Made by a program: the position numbers and the translations under genes
The notes under the pieces: model-generated
The model's input: only the letters and a program-made list of their open reading frames with translations
Told to the model about the DNA's origin: nothing
Database searches by the model: none
Source of the DNA: Roseivirga sp. 4D4
Lineage (GTDB): Bacteria; Bacteroidota; Bacteroidia; Cytophagales; Cyclobacteriaceae
Reading direction: 5' to 3'
Assembly: GCF_001747095.1 (NCBI RefSeq)
Contig: NZ_MDGP01000001.1
Span: 975,001 to 1,039,000, forward strand
Length of the DNA: 64,000 nucleotides
Part shown: positions 45,358 to 55,248 of the stretch, one piece after another
Numbering within the stretch: position 1 is the first letter of the stretch
Layout of the letters: each line of letters starts with the position of its first letter

Positions 45358-47901
45358 TTATTCCTCTTTATTATTCTCATCTGAAGCTTCATCTGTTGAC
45401 GCCTCAGTGGTAGTATTCTCGTCTTCTGAGGCCAGAACCTCTTCTTCTTCCCCCTCAATCAATTCAATTTTCTCTACAGATGAAATCTCATCTCCATCGT
45501 TTAATCGAATGACGCGAACGCCCTGTGTAGCTCGTCCCATGACCCTCAAACCACTCACAGAAATACGGATTGTGATCCCAGATTTGTTAATAATCATTAA
45601 GTCATCGGTATCGATTACCTCTTTAATTGCAACTAAGTTACCAGTTTTCTCGGTAATGTTAATGGTTTTCACACCCTTACCACCTCTTTTGGTAATTCGG
45701 TAATCATCTATTGGAGAGCGTTTGCCATATCCCTTTTCAGATACGACTAACAGGTTAGCATCTTCCCTAGCTACACATACCATGCCAACTACCCTATCGT
45801 CTTCTCCTTCGAGGGTCACTCCCCTCACTCCAGCCGCCGTACGGCCCATGGCTCGAGTTTGACTTTCGTGGAAGTGAACAACCTTACCAGAACGCTTACC
45901 AATGATGATGTGATTATCACCATTTGTGAGCTTTATTTCCAGTAATCGATCGCCTTCGTTGATGGTAATCGCATTGATTCCGTTCGTTCTAGGACGCGAA
46001 TATGCTTCTAATGTGGTCTTCTTAATGGTACCTTTTTCAGTACACATTACCACATAGTTATTGTTGATATAATCTTCGTCCTTCAGGTCGGCCACATTGA
46101 TCACTGCCCTGATTTTATCACCAGGCTCTATATTGATCAAGTTTTGAACCGGACGACCTTTGGAAGTTTTTCCGCCTTCTGGCAGTTCCCAAACTTTCTT
46201 CCAGTATACTTTACCAAACTCCGTAAAGATCAACAGGTAGTTGTGGGTCATACCCACAAATAGGTGCTCTGTAAAGTCATCGTCTTTGGAGCCTGCTCCT
46301 TTAGAACCTACGCCACCTCTGCCCTGTGTTCTATATTCTGATAACAAGGTTCTCTTCACGTATCCCTGATGAGAAATGGTAATTAACATCTCTTCATTAG
46401 GAATCATGTCTTCAGTGGTGAAGTCTTCCGCAGAGTGGATAATATCCGTTCTACGTTCGTCTCCATAGCGATCCTGGATCTCAAGTAATTCATCCTTGAT
46501 GATGCCCATTCGAAGCTCTTCTTTCTCAAGAATCTCTTTCAACTTGGCGATCAACTCCATGATCTCATCGTATTCCTTCTGGATTTTCTCTCTTTCAAGA
46601 CCTGTTAGCCTTTGCAGACGCATTTCCAGAATGGCCTTCGCCTGAATTTCGCTGAGCTTAAACTTCTCAATCAAGCCTGCCTTGGCAATCTCCGGATCTC
46701 TTGAACTTCTGATCAAATCAATGACCTCATCCAAGTTGTCCAGTGCAATCAAGTAACCCTCTAGAATATGGGCTCTCTTCTCAGCTTCTTTTAATTCGTA
46801 CTCAGTACGTCTGATGACTACCTCATGTCTATGGTCTACATAGTGTCTGATTAAGTCTTTGAGGTTCAGTGTATAAGGACGTCCTTTTACAAGTGCTACA
46901 TTATTAACACTGAAGGATGATTGTAGCTGCGTATACTTGAACAAATTGTTCAAAACAACATTGCCAATGGCGTCCTTTTTCAGCTCATAAACAATGCGCA
47001 TTCCATTCCTATCAGACTCGTCTCTGATATCGGAAATGCCTTCGATTCTCTTTTCATTGACTAAGCCCGCAGTCTTTTCAATCATGCTGGCTTTATTGAC
47101 CTGATATGGTATTTCGGTCACAATGATCTGCTCACGGCCGGTTTTAGTAGTTTCTATGTCCGCTTTGGCGCGGAGTACTACTCTACCTCTACCCGTTTCT
47201 AAAGCCGACTTGACACCGGTGTAGCCATAAATGGTACCTCCAGTCGGGAAATCAGGTGCAGTCACATGCTGCATCAATTCAGTTACATCTATGTCGTTGT
47301 TATCAATATAGGCTACCACACCATTGACTACCTCTGTAAGGTTATGTGGAGCCATATTGGTGGCCATACCTACAGCAATACCTGAACTACCATTGAGGAG
47401 TAAGTTTGGCAACTTACCCGGTAGTACGGTTGGTTCTTTTAAAGAATCATCAAAGTTGAACTGAAAGTCAACCGTGTCCTTATTGATATCTGTTAATAAT
47501 TCTTCTGCAATTCTACGCAGACGTGCCTCTGTATAACGCATCGCTGCAGGCGAGTCACCATCAACGGATCCAAAGTTTCCCTGACCGTCAACCAGTGGGT
47601 AGCGTAATGACCATTCCTGAGCCATTCTCACCATGGTATCGTACACGGATGAGTCACCATGTGGGTGATACTTACCGAGTACCTCTCCTACTATTCTTGC
47701 TGATTTTTTATAAGACTTGTTCCAGTTAACACCCAGGTCTAACATACCGTACAAAACCCTTCTGTGAACGGGTTTTAGGCCATCTCTTACGTCTGGTAGT
47801 GCTCTTGAAATGATCACCGACATGGAATAGTCGATGTACGCACCCCGCATCTCATCTTCTATGTTAATCGGGATGATTGTTTCCTTATCTCCTTCTGCCA
47901 T
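45358..47901 (-). CDS. gyrA: DNA gyrase subunit A
   Basis: 847 residues. GyrA with GyrB introduces negative supercoils using ATP, and this subunit cuts and rejoins DNA. The catalytic tyrosine lies in [15 protein letters not shown] near residue 123. The quinolone region reads [17 protein letters not shown], keeping the Ser and Asp equivalent to E. coli 83 and 87, so no classical resistance change is present. The C-terminal wrapping domain has a GyrA-box-like [10 protein letters not shown] and six-bladed repeats (GYVKRT, GKVYWKK, GTIKKT). These favour GyrA over ParC. An acidic tail of about 35 residues ends the protein. Confidence 0.97.
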   Translation of the reverse strand: MAEGDKETIIPINIEDEMRGAYIDYSMSVIISRALPDVRDGLKPVHRRVLYGMLDLGVNWNKSYKKSARIVGEVLGKYHPHGDSSVYDTMVRMAQEWSLRYPLVDGQGNFGSVDGDSPAAMRYTEARLRRIAEELLTDINKDTVDFQFNFDDSLKEPTVLPGKLPNLLLNGSSGIAVGMATNMAPHNLTEVVNGVVAYIDNNDIDVTELMQHVTAPDFPTGGTIYGYTGVKSALETGRGRVVLRAKADIETTKTGREQIIVTEIPYQVNKASMIEKTAGLVNEKRIEGISDIRDESDRNGMRIVYELKKDAIGNVVLNNLFKYTQLQSSFSVNNVALVKGRPYTLNLKDLIRHYVDHRHEVVIRRTEYELKEAEKRAHILEGYLIALDNLDEVIDLIRSSRDPEIAKAGLIEKFKLSEIQAKAILEMRLQRLTGLEREKIQKEYDEIMELIAKLKEILEKEELRMGIIKDELLEIQDRYGDERRTDIIHSAEDFTTEDMIPNEEMLITISHQGYVKRTLLSEYRTQGRGGVGSKGAGSKDDDFTEHLFVGMTHNYLLIFTEFGKVYWKKVWELPEGGKTSKGRPVQNLINIEPGDKIRAVINVADLKDEDYINNNYVVMCTEKGTIKKTTLEAYSRPRTNGINAITINEGDRLLEIKLTNGDNHIIIGKRSGKVVHFHESQTRAMGRTAAGVRGVTLEGEDDRVVGMVCVAREDANLLVVSEKGYGKRSPIDDYRITKRGGKGVKTINITEKTGNLVAIKEVIDTDDLMIINKSGITIRISVSGLRVMGRATQGVRVIRLNDGDEISSVEKIELIEGEEEEVLASEDENTTTEASTDEASDENNKEE

Positions 47902-47981
47902 AAACTACTTAAAAAAGTATGGTTTAATTAAGGCAGCAAGATACCAAAAATATTCCGTTTTATGAGTCGAAAACTAAGGCT

Positions 47982-49142
47982 TTAATTGCCTTTTCTAGAC
48001 TTATTTTTTCTGGCTCTCGGGAAAGACGATCCTATGGGTTTGCGTCTGATTCTGTTTTGTCCAAAACGTGGGTTTTGCTTGCGATAAAAGGGTCTTCCGC
48101 GGTAAATCTTATTGTTGAAAATATGCTCCATTTGCACCTGATCAGCCTGGTATTTATTGCGCGGATAGATGGGATATTTAAATAGCAGTCCCAAGTCGAT
48201 CGTGAAGACAGAAAACTTATGCTGAATATTCACCAAATCGTTGGAAACCGTGTAGCTTCTCAATTCGAATGAGGGACGTATATACCCTTTAAAATATTTG
48301 GAGAATTTCATCTGGAACATGACACCTATATTGAAGAAAGGATCATAATTCACCACATCCGTATTCACCTGTTTTGCTTTCACTTTCCAAACACCTCCCA
48401 GAACATCTGCATGAATGGAGTAATCGCCTATGGTATACATGTTATAGCTCAGGGAAGCGAAGAGTTTCGTAGTCGAAAGCTTAGTCTCTGGCAAGGTATA
48501 CCCCCTTAACAAACTACTTACATCCTGGGTCGAAGCTGGATTTCGAAACCTGAGTCCTCCAAAACCAATACCACCTCCTATGCGGATCATGTCGTCATCC
48601 AAATAGATTTTCTCCTTGGTGCGTTCGTAATGTCCTTTGTCTAGCTTCTTAAGGCTTATGGAGAAGCGAAAGGTCAATGGATTGATTCGACCATTGTTAT
48701 TATAGGTAAAACTTGAAGTGTCGGTTCTGACGATATGGCTATCATCATCTATACGTTCGATGCCGATTGGTGTGAGGTCTGTAAACCAGTTGTTAAAGGC
48801 GTTTATTGGACTTGTGAGGCCTTGCTCTTCATCTAGCGGGACAATGTATAGCTGATCTCCCCTGGGGTCTCTGATCACCGATACATCATTCAACGGGTTT
48901 CGATAAGAGAAGTAACCCACACCCTTTTCAATACTAAAGTTGAAACGGTTAATGGTTTTTCGGATCGGATTGACAAGTCTCCTCTGGAATTTACGTTCTT
49001 CCTTCTCAAGGTCTGGTGCTTCTTCTATTACAAGCCCGGATACATTTGTCTTTTTCTTCTTTCTCTTAAAGAGCTGGGCTTCTGCCTGATGGCTCCATAC
49101 CAAGGCAAAAACGACTAAGAGGAGAAAGGATTTATTTTTCAA
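47982..49142 (-). CDS. Predicted outer-membrane beta-barrel-like protein of unknown function
   Basis: 386 residues with a signal peptide (SFLLLVVFALVWSHQAEA) and a basic patch LFKRKKKK at the mature N-terminus. The middle and C-terminal parts alternate polar and aromatic residues as membrane beta-strands do (IRIGGGIGFGGLRF, LFASLSYNMYTIGDYSIHADVLGG, YIRPSFELRSYTV). The last 45 residues are strongly basic, ending in ARKNKSRKG. No named family is recognised. It lies upstream of gyrA on the same strand, with an 80-bp gap. Confidence 0.6.
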   Translation of the reverse strand: MKNKSFLLLVVFALVWSHQAEAQLFKRKKKKTNVSGLVIEEAPDLEKEERKFQRRLVNPIRKTINRFNFSIEKGVGYFSYRNPLNDVSVIRDPRGDQLYIVPLDEEQGLTSPINAFNNWFTDLTPIGIERIDDDSHIVRTDTSSFTYNNNGRINPLTFRFSISLKKLDKGHYERTKEKIYLDDDMIRIGGGIGFGGLRFRNPASTQDVSSLLRGYTLPETKLSTTKLFASLSYNMYTIGDYSIHADVLGGVWKVKAKQVNTDVVNYDPFFNIGVMFQMKFSKYFKGYIRPSFELRSYTVSNDLVNIQHKFSVFTIDLGLLFKYPIYPRNKYQADQVQMEHIFNNKIYRGRPFYRKQNPRFGQNRIRRKPIGSSFPRARKNKSRKGN

Positions 49143-49198
49143 GCGTTTGGGAACGTTTACTTTATTAAAGGCAAACTAAACCAATTATTATGGAAGGC

Positions 49199-49227
49199 AT
49201 AAAAAAAGACTGCTAAAAGCAGTCTTC
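49199..49227 (-). terminator. Rho-independent terminator
   Basis: On the minus strand AAGACTGC pairs perfectly with GCAGTCTT across a five-base loop and runs into seven T residues. It lies about 35 bp after the stop of the small exported protein gene. Confidence 0.9.
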
Positions 49228-49260
49228 TTTGCATTAGTATATTAAGGTTGATTAAGGTTC

Positions 49261-49719
49261 TTATTCAGCTGACATTCCAGCCATAATGCCATCTACTTTT
49301 GCTTTTAAAGCGCTATCACTTTTGTAAGCCTTTTTAATGGCATTGTATTTTTTACCGCCTAGTGTATATTTTGCCAGGTTACTTACTACTGTGCCTGCTG
49401 CTTTCTTTCTTTTATCTACCTGTCCTTGAACACTAGTGTAGAACTGCTTTTCAAAATCTGTAGCATCGGCTGGCAGGTTAGCAGGTTTTCCCTTGGCTAC
49501 TTTATCCAACTCTACATAACGGTTACCATCAATACCCTCTTGCTTTTCAATCAGGCTATTCACATAAGGGCTAATTTTATCAGTGATCGCTTTTTGTGCC
49601 ATTAGGATTACTGCATAATCTTTTACGTCCTCATCAGTAAAGTCTTGTGCACTTGCTGCGTTCACCCCAACGAACACAAACATTAATGTCGCCAATACGG
49701 CCTTCGTTAATCTCATCAT
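49261..49719 (-). CDS. Small exported helical protein of unknown function
   Basis: 152 residues with a signal peptide (TKAVLATLMFVFVGVNAASA, cut before QDF). The mature part is lysine-rich and predicted helical, with no cysteine, ending in KAKVDGIMAGMSAE. It faintly recalls DUF4168-type periplasmic proteins, but the likeness is too weak to name. It has its own strong terminator and a 97-bp or longer AT-rich region upstream, so it is probably monocistronic. Start codons at 49719 and 49716 are equally possible. Confidence 0.7.
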   Translation of the reverse strand: MMRLTKAVLATLMFVFVGVNAASAQDFTDEDVKDYAVILMAQKAITDKISPYVNSLIEKQEGIDGNRYVELDKVAKGKPANLPADATDFEKQFYTSVQGQVDKRKKAAGTVVSNLAKYTLGGKKYNAIKKAYKSDSALKAKVDGIMAGMSAE

Positions 49720-49909
49720 CTCAATTAAATTTTTAGTTTGTAAGAAAGGTAGTTACACTCTCTTCTATATAGTTAGTAGTTTGGTTTGCTTTTAACAGCG
49801 ATACAAAAAAAGGGATTTGTTGAAAACATACAAACGAAAGCACCCCATTTCTGACAGAAAGCTGATATTTTTGGACACATTATTAAAATTTGACGAATAT
49901 TCTTCAATC

Positions 49910-50260
49910 ATGCGTAAAGTTTATTACCTCTCCACCTGCGATACTTGCAAAAGAATAATGAACAGCCTCAACCTCGAAGGCTTCACTCAACAGGATATTA
50001 AAACAGAAGCAATTACTGCCGATCAGCTTACAGAAATGCACGCCTTGTCCGCTTCTTATGAAAGCTTATTCAGTAAGGTGGCGCGGAAGTATAGAGCACT
50101 TGGTTTGAATGAAAGGGATCTTTCAGAAGATGATTTTCGAAAGTACATTTTAGAGGAATACACTTTTCTTAAGCGTCCAGTTTTCCTGGTCGATGGTCAA
50201 ATCTTTATAGGCAATAGTAAAAAGACTGTAGCTGCCCTTTCTGAATTATTGAATGCTTAG
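49910..50260 (+). CDS. ArsC/Spx-family thioredoxin-fold protein (arsenate reductase-like)
   Basis: 116 residues from the ATG at 49910, the normal size of ArsC/YffB proteins; an upstream in-frame TTG would add 31 residues unlike the family. The N-terminal strand and CxxC motif read KVYYLSTCDTCK. The C-terminal FLKRPVFLVDGQIFIGN matches the family, with the Arg of the ArsC site in LKRPV. The protein could reduce arsenate with glutathione or thioredoxin, or act on another thiol substrate like YffB. No ars genes are nearby, so an arsenic role is not supported by context. Confidence 0.85.
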   Translation: MRKVYYLSTCDTCKRIMNSLNLEGFTQQDIKTEAITADQLTEMHALSASYESLFSKVARKYRALGLNERDLSEDDFRKYILEEYTFLKRPVFLVDGQIFIGNSKKTVAALSELLNA

Positions 50261-50290
50261 GCTTTCATTGGGCTATTAACCTTGAAAACT

Positions 50291-50788
50291 CCCTTCTTTT
50301 TCTGAGAGAATGCGAAGAATCTCACTACAAGAACACCAGTTCCTTCGTTGCACTCAGGATGAAAAAGAAAGTACGTAACCCTAGCTGAGTAATGTTTAGT
50401 TCTCTTATAGTTCATAGGAGTTCACCTTTACTCTCCTCTTCTTTTTTGAGCCTGCCTAGCGAGAGACAGGCCATGGGCGGTTAAGACCCTTCCTATCGTC
50501 AGGGTGACTAAGGGATAGCGGTACGGGAAAAGTCATTTTAGAACGTCATTCCGAGGAACGAGGAATCTTAACCATGCATAGAAGCACATATACACGGTAA
50601 AGATCCCTAGGTAAACTCGGGATGAAAAGGATAACGTAGTTGTGGTACTTGGCCCTCCCTATTGTAGAAGTGACTTTAGGTTTAGTTTCGATGAACTCCA
50701 GCCACACCTCTTCTTTTTCTGAGTGAAACGAAGAATCTAATAATATCTAGGGCCAGTGAGTTCCTTCGCTCTGCTCAGGATGAAAAGG
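50291..50788. repeat. Cluster of dispersed imperfect-hairpin repeats in a 547-bp gene-free gap
   Basis: Copies A (50291-50370) and B (50707-50788) share TTCTTTTTCTGAG, GAAGAATCT, AGTTCCTTCG and CTCAGGATGAAAA. In each, the left end is roughly the reverse complement of the right, so each copy folds on itself. A divergent copy C (50543-50632) begins CGTCATTCCGAGGAACGAGG. A separate palindrome GCCTG/CAGGC is at 50450-50471. Repeats of this kind are common between genes in Cytophagales. No gene is apparent in the gap. Confidence 0.7.
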
Positions 50789-50807
50789 GTGTGGCGATGG
50801 TATTAGC

Positions 50808-51464
50808 TCAGCCGATAGATTTCAACTCCAGGATGGTCTCTTGAGGGTCCACAGACTTAAAGACGAAACTTCCGGCAACGAGAATGTCTGCACCAGCTTC
50901 CATCAGCTTGGGGGCATTGTGAATATTAACACCACCATCAATTTCGATTTGCGTATGAGCACTGTTTTCGGCTATGATCTCTTTCAGTTGCCTCACCTTC
51001 TTATAAGTGTTCTCAATGAACTTCTGACCTCCAAAGCCTGGATTGACAGACATAATGCATACCAAGTCGATATCGCATATGGTGTCCTCCAACAACTGAA
51101 CATTGGTGTGAGGATTAATGGCAACGCCTGCCCGGCAATCCATTGAGCGAATTTCCTGAAGTGTGCGATGCAAATGATCACAAGCTTCATAGTGCACGGA
51201 GATATTGGCAGCTCCTGCATCTCTAAAAGCCTTTAGGTATTTCTCGGGCTTCTCAATCATCAAATGCACATCCAAAGGCTTCTTTGCATGCTCATTGATT
51301 GCTTCGCATACTGGTATTCCGAAGGAAATGTTCGGCACAAAAACACCATCCATAATGTCTATATGAATCCAATCGGCCTGACTGTGATTCAACATTTCAA
51401 CATCTCGTTGGAGGTTAGCAAAGTCAGCAGCAAGAATGGATGGGGCAACAATTGGGGAATTCAT
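50808..51464 (-). CDS. rpe: Ribulose-phosphate 3-epimerase
   Basis: A TIM-barrel enzyme interconverting D-ribulose 5-phosphate and D-xylulose 5-phosphate in the pentose phosphate pathway. It has 218 residues. Motifs are VAPSILAADFANL at the start, HIDIMDGVFVPNISFG with the metal-binding His/Asp, LDVHLMIEKP, MSVNPGFGGQKF and EIDGGVN. The ATG at 51464 gives the standard N-terminus, and the open frame upstream adds unrelated residues. It lies 31 bp downstream of the subtilisin gene and may be co-transcribed with it. Confidence 0.97.
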   Translation of the reverse strand: MNSPIVAPSILAADFANLQRDVEMLNHSQADWIHIDIMDGVFVPNISFGIPVCEAINEHAKKPLDVHLMIEKPEKYLKAFRDAGAANISVHYEACDHLHRTLQEIRSMDCRAGVAINPHTNVQLLEDTICDIDLVCIMSVNPGFGGQKFIENTYKKVRQLKEIIAENSAHTQIEIDGGVNIHNAPKLMEAGADILVAGSFVFKSVDPQETILELKSIG

Positions 51465-51495
51465 TCTCAAATATAATCCAATATTGATTGTTGAA

Positions 51496-53112
51496 CTATT
51501 GGCCCTTGATGATCTTTTTGGTGACAATACCATCGGGCGTGACGAGTTTCAAGAGTAATAAGCCACTTTTTACACCACTAAGGTCAATTTGGAATTTGTT
51601 CTGAAAGAAATTCGGGGTAAAATCATAGTGCTGAATCACTGCTCCTTCCCCATTCAATAACTGACCATCGATGGTCTGACCAATATACCCTTCCTCAAAG
51701 GCCACGGTAAAGTGAGGTAGGGTCGTTGGATTAGGATACGTGAGAACCCCTTCCTCTATTGGCGCCAATGCCTCATCCGCAATCCTAGAGGCTTTTATAA
51801 AGCCCGGAAGGCCATAGCCAAACAGATTATTAGGTTCATCAGCAATGTCACCCGCTCTTCTTATGATATCTCGGATTTCGCTTGCGGTCATCTCTGGAAA
51901 GGCCTGAATAAGTCCCGCAGCTAAGGAAGTAATTAATGGCGCTGAAAAAGATGTGCCGTTTTGAAACCCAACACCTCCTGAACTTGTGAGCAACCGAGTG
52001 GCTACTCCTTGGGCTACAACATCGGGTTTTATACGACCGTCCGCACTTGGACCTTGGCTGCTAAAAGCGGCTAGTATCCCTCCTTCATCGATAGCACCCA
52101 CAGCTAGAACATTTTCACTATCAGCAGGGGCAGTAATGATACGCCAGCGGTCATCACCAGCATTCCCGGCACTGGTCACCAACACGATCCCTTTAGACGC
52201 AGCTATATTTGATGCCCTCGTAATCACTGCCGTTTGACCATCCATATCTGAAATTGAGTAGTCCATGCTACTATCATCAAAAAAATCACCATACCCAAGT
52301 GATGTATTGATCACATCCACTCCTGCACTGTCGGCTTTCTCGGCAGCAAAGAGCCAATTGTATTCTTCAACTCGATATTCCCCAGGAGCTTCTGTAATGG
52401 CCAAAAAGAACTCGGCATTCGGAACACCACCAACAATGTCAACACTGTTCGAAGCAATCAGTGACAAGGAACGCAGGCCGTGATTGAAGTTGTTATCAAC
52501 ATCCTCCCTATTTCTTGTAAAGTCAAAAGTGTAGGCCATCCTATCGCTCAAAACAGCATGCTGAAATGCTGATAAGGAATTATAGTTTTGAAAACCATCG
52601 TCAAAAACACCGACCATAACACCATCGCCCATAAAACCTGCCTGATGCATCAAGTCCATTTCAAGTAATTGATATTGGCGTTCGCTAATTCTTGATGGTT
52701 CAATAGGGCTATCGGCAAACTTTGCCCTTGCAAATGGAATCGGTGTAAGAATATTACCGGGAGCTACATACTCTATGCGATCCACAATGTCCAGTGAAGT
52801 CACATTATTTGCCTGACTTGCTGTCATTTGGACTAAAACACCATTCATCCACTTGGTGGAGAAATAAGTTTCAATTCCTAAGCCCGCTACTTGATCAATA
52901 TAGGATGGATTCACGGGTAGATCTTCCTCCGTAACCTGTACGTCATTCTTCAACCGTCTGGCGAGTGACCTGTGAGACAGAAAATCCTCTGGGGTATTGA
53001 TCGAATAGGGACTATTGGCTTTATCCTTAAAGAAGACCATATACCGGTCTTGTGCGAACAGGTTCGCTGAAATGAAAAGGAATAGAAATATGACGCTAGT
53101 TACCTGCTTCAT
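51496..53112 (-). CDS. S8 subtilisin-like protease with T9SS sorting domain
   Basis: 538 residues with a signal peptide (VTSVIFLFLFISANLFA). A short propeptide region lies near 25-110. The subtilase catalytic triad is present: Asp in VMVGVFDDGF, His in FNHGLRSLS and Ser in NGTSFSAPL. The C-terminal 80 residues begin TYPNPTTLPHFTV and end LKLVTPDGIVTKKIIKG, a type A type-IX-secretion sorting domain. The protease should therefore be exported across the outer membrane and released or anchored there. It overlaps the upstream lipoprotein gene by 17 bases, implying a linked role. Confidence 0.93.
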   Translation of the reverse strand: MKQVTSVIFLFLFISANLFAQDRYMVFFKDKANSPYSINTPEDFLSHRSLARRLKNDVQVTEEDLPVNPSYIDQVAGLGIETYFSTKWMNGVLVQMTASQANNVTSLDIVDRIEYVAPGNILTPIPFARAKFADSPIEPSRISERQYQLLEMDLMHQAGFMGDGVMVGVFDDGFQNYNSLSAFQHAVLSDRMAYTFDFTRNREDVDNNFNHGLRSLSLIASNSVDIVGGVPNAEFFLAITEAPGEYRVEEYNWLFAAEKADSAGVDVINTSLGYGDFFDDSSMDYSISDMDGQTAVITRASNIAASKGIVLVTSAGNAGDDRWRIITAPADSENVLAVGAIDEGGILAAFSSQGPSADGRIKPDVVAQGVATRLLTSSGGVGFQNGTSFSAPLITSLAAGLIQAFPEMTASEIRDIIRRAGDIADEPNNLFGYGLPGFIKASRIADEALAPIEEGVLTYPNPTTLPHFTVAFEEGYIGQTIDGQLLNGEGAVIQHYDFTPNFFQNKFQIDLSGVKSGLLLLKLVTPDGIVTKKIIKGQ

Positions 53113-53836
53113 CTAAAAAGCCATGAGCTATAAGTTCTTCTCTGTAATAACGGCCCGACTGAACGATTTCTTGCAATGCGCATGGTCCGACCGTGCAAAA
53201 CCTTAATTGTTCATACTCTTTTCTTACCAAGCCAATACTATCAGCATAGACCTCTGTACGCAGGTCCCTAAACGTTACGTCTATGCCATCCGGATTCTGG
53301 CTTCTTTCATTGCTCACCTCTACCACCGTAGCCCTTAAAAAGGTATTGAAACCCTGCGTAAAAGGTTGATTGAAAGTCAAATATTTCTGAACTCGTGACT
53401 CCCTACTATTAAACAGGTTTCTATCCCATCTGCGCGTTGTATCTACTGGAAACACCATCTTTTGTAATGGCACATTGTTCTCAACAGACACAGCCCACCC
53501 TGCTTCAACGCGTGCAGACCAAACAGAATCAAGTTGCCAGTTTTCATTCTCATCATTTCTAGTAAGTCGATGAATTAGCCGCGACTCAACACCATTTACC
53601 GTAAACTCTTCGCGTACTTCTTCTCTTAACTGATATTCAAGCGTATCGCTGATATCCACAGCCAAATACCTAATTTCATAAACAGCGTATTCTCTATACT
53701 TATTTGGAGCCAAAAAGAAATAGGATTTGCCTAAGTCAGGATCTAAGGGCGGTTCTGCATCCTCAACATCTGTATTACCACATGAAGTAATTATCAGAAG
53801 TAAGCACAGCAGCAGGTATTCAAATCTTAGGCGCAT
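53096..53836 (-). CDS. Predicted lipoprotein of unknown function
   Basis: 246 residues with a lipoprotein signal ending in LLIITSC. The mature part appears beta-rich with repeated R/E-rich strands (YRYREYAVYEIRY-like, EYQLREEVREEF, RVEAGWAVSVENN) and a CTVGPCALQE segment that may form a disulphide. No family is recognised. Its last 17 bases overlap the start of the secreted protease gene, so the two are co-expressed. An inhibitor or surface partner of the protease is conceivable but unproven. Confidence 0.65.
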   Translation of the reverse strand: MRLRFEYLLLCLLLIITSCGNTDVEDAEPPLDPDLGKSYFFLAPNKYREYAVYEIRYLAVDISDTLEYQLREEVREEFTVNGVESRLIHRLTRNDENENWQLDSVWSARVEAGWAVSVENNVPLQKMVFPVDTTRRWDRNLFNSRESRVQKYLTFNQPFTQGFNTFLRATVVEVSNERSQNPDGIDVTFRDLRTEVYADSIGLVRKEYEQLRFCTVGPCALQEIVQSGRYYREELIAHGFLDEAGN

Positions 53837-54046
53837 TGATGTAAAATTAACAGGTTTAGGTGATGTATAGTTAACGATGAACTACTAATCTTAGCACATT
53901 GACAATTGGCTGTCACTTATTCAATACATGCATTTGCCTAAAGACCCTAATATTGATGTCCAGAAATCGCTTCAACACTGACTTATTAGCTTGTCGATTA
54001 TAGATTTTATTGGCTTAATTTGCGGTCGAATCGCGATCAATTCAAT

Positions 54047-54628
54047 ATGGCTTTAAGGACTTTTGTAAGGGTAAATGGAATCAACAACCTCAGCGATGCA
54101 CGCTACTGTGCAGGCATGGAGGTAAACGAACTAGGCTTCAATATAGAATCGAGCCACCCAAATTATACTGATCCTGATAAGTTCAAAGAGTTGAGTGATT
54201 GGCTCTCGGGAGTCGAATTTGTAGGCGAAATCACAAATGCCGCTACAGATATAGCTAACACCATCACAGGATTTTCTTTGAATGCACTACAAGTCGAAAG
54301 TCTGGAACAAATTGCAGCGGCCATGGACACGGGCTTGAAAGTGAGCTTTGTAGCTAGGACCCTAGAAGAAGCTAAAGAGGCATGGAAACGTTCAAATGGG
54401 CAGTTGTCTCATGTTCTTATCCCTGCTGCATTAATAGACGACTCTGTATCGGATCTTCCTGTTTTACTATCTGATGGCTTTGATGCCAATAACCTAGATT
54501 CGATACTTGAAGCTTCAAATGCCAAAGGGATCGTTTTAGAAGGTGGAAGCGAAATAAGACCTGGCTATAAAGACTTTGATGAGCTAGCTGATATCTTGGA
54601 ATTACTGGAAATAGATGACCTGGCCTAA
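54047..54628 (+). CDS. Degenerate phosphoribosylanthranilate isomerase (TrpF)-like protein
   Basis: 193 residues aligning along the TrpF TIM barrel. The opening VRVNGINNLSDARYCAGM corresponds to the VKICGITNxEDA motif, followed by ELGF. NALQVES corresponds to NAVQLHG, and LEGGSEIRPGYKDF to the terminal phosphate-binding SSGVExxPGxKD. The catalytic Cys of the KICG motif is Asn here, and no Asp-Thr motif equivalent to the general acid is seen. True isomerase activity is therefore unlikely, and no other trp gene is nearby. The ATG at 54047 is the first start consistent with the barrel. Confidence 0.7.
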   Translation: MALRTFVRVNGINNLSDARYCAGMEVNELGFNIESSHPNYTDPDKFKELSDWLSGVEFVGEITNAATDIANTITGFSLNALQVESLEQIAAAMDTGLKVSFVARTLEEAKEAWKRSNGQLSHVLIPAALIDDSVSDLPVLLSDGFDANNLDSILEASNAKGIVLEGGSEIRPGYKDFDELADILELLEIDDLA

Positions 54629-54719
54629 TAGGTGATTCTTGCCATTCCTATAAAATCTTACCTCTAGCGTACGAATATCGGCTTCGACTCCTTACCTTAA
54701 TTTCATAATTGATATAGCT

Positions 54720-55214
54720 ATGAAACGAATTGCGCTCTTACTTTTTATCTCAGCACTAGCCATCAACGTGAATGCACAAACTGATGTCACCACTTTTATT
54801 TTAGTTCGTCATGCGGAAAAATCAAAGGACGATCCTCGTGATCCAAGCTTGTCCGAAGAAGGAATTAAGAGAGCGGAATCCCTAAATAAGATTTTAATGC
54901 AAGCTGATATCGCTGCATTGTATTCTACCCCTTATAAAAGGACAAAAAGCACCGTTCAGCCGATCGCTGATGCGAAGGGACTCGAAATAAACATTTACGA
55001 TCCGAGAAGCGCAGACTTTCTAAAGGACATCATGGAGAAGCACAAAGGAAAAACGGTTGTCATTTCAGGTCACTCGAATACGACTCCTTTAGTCGCCAAC
55101 TTATTGACAGGTTCTGATCAGTTCAAACAACTGTCTGAAGATGACTATAGCAAAATCTATATGGTCAGTGTCTCCGAAATTGGTAAAGGAACTGCAACTA
55201 TTCTCACTTACTGA
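54720..55214 (+). CDS. Exported histidine phosphatase (SixA/phosphoglycerate-mutase-like)
   Basis: 164 residues with a signal peptide (IALLLFISALAINVNA, cut before QTD). The phospho-His motif is LVRHAEKS near residue 30. YSTPYKRTKST provides the second Arg, and VVISGHSNTTP the second His. It is a compact, SixA-sized member acting in the periplasm or at the cell surface. The substrate is unknown. It has a 91-bp upstream gap and probably reads on into the DoxX gene, 34 bp downstream. Confidence 0.88.
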   Translation: MKRIALLLFISALAINVNAQTDVTTFILVRHAEKSKDDPRDPSLSEEGIKRAESLNKILMQADIAALYSTPYKRTKSTVQPIADAKGLEINIYDPRSADFLKDIMEKHKGKTVVISGHSNTTPLVANLLTGSDQFKQLSEDDYSKIYMVSVSEIGKGTATILTY

Positions 55215-55248
55215 TCTAACATATCTTCTTCCTTCAAGTTGAGGTAAT

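Noticed and set aside
45358..47901. parC instead of gyrA, or a quinolone-resistant allele
   Set aside because: A GyrA-box-like [10 protein letters not shown] and the regular C-terminal repeats favour GyrA; the Ser and Asp of the resistance region are unchanged.
50261..50807. CRISPR array
   Set aside because: There are only two or three imperfect copies, each self-complementary and hundreds of bases apart, without uniform spacers or cas genes.
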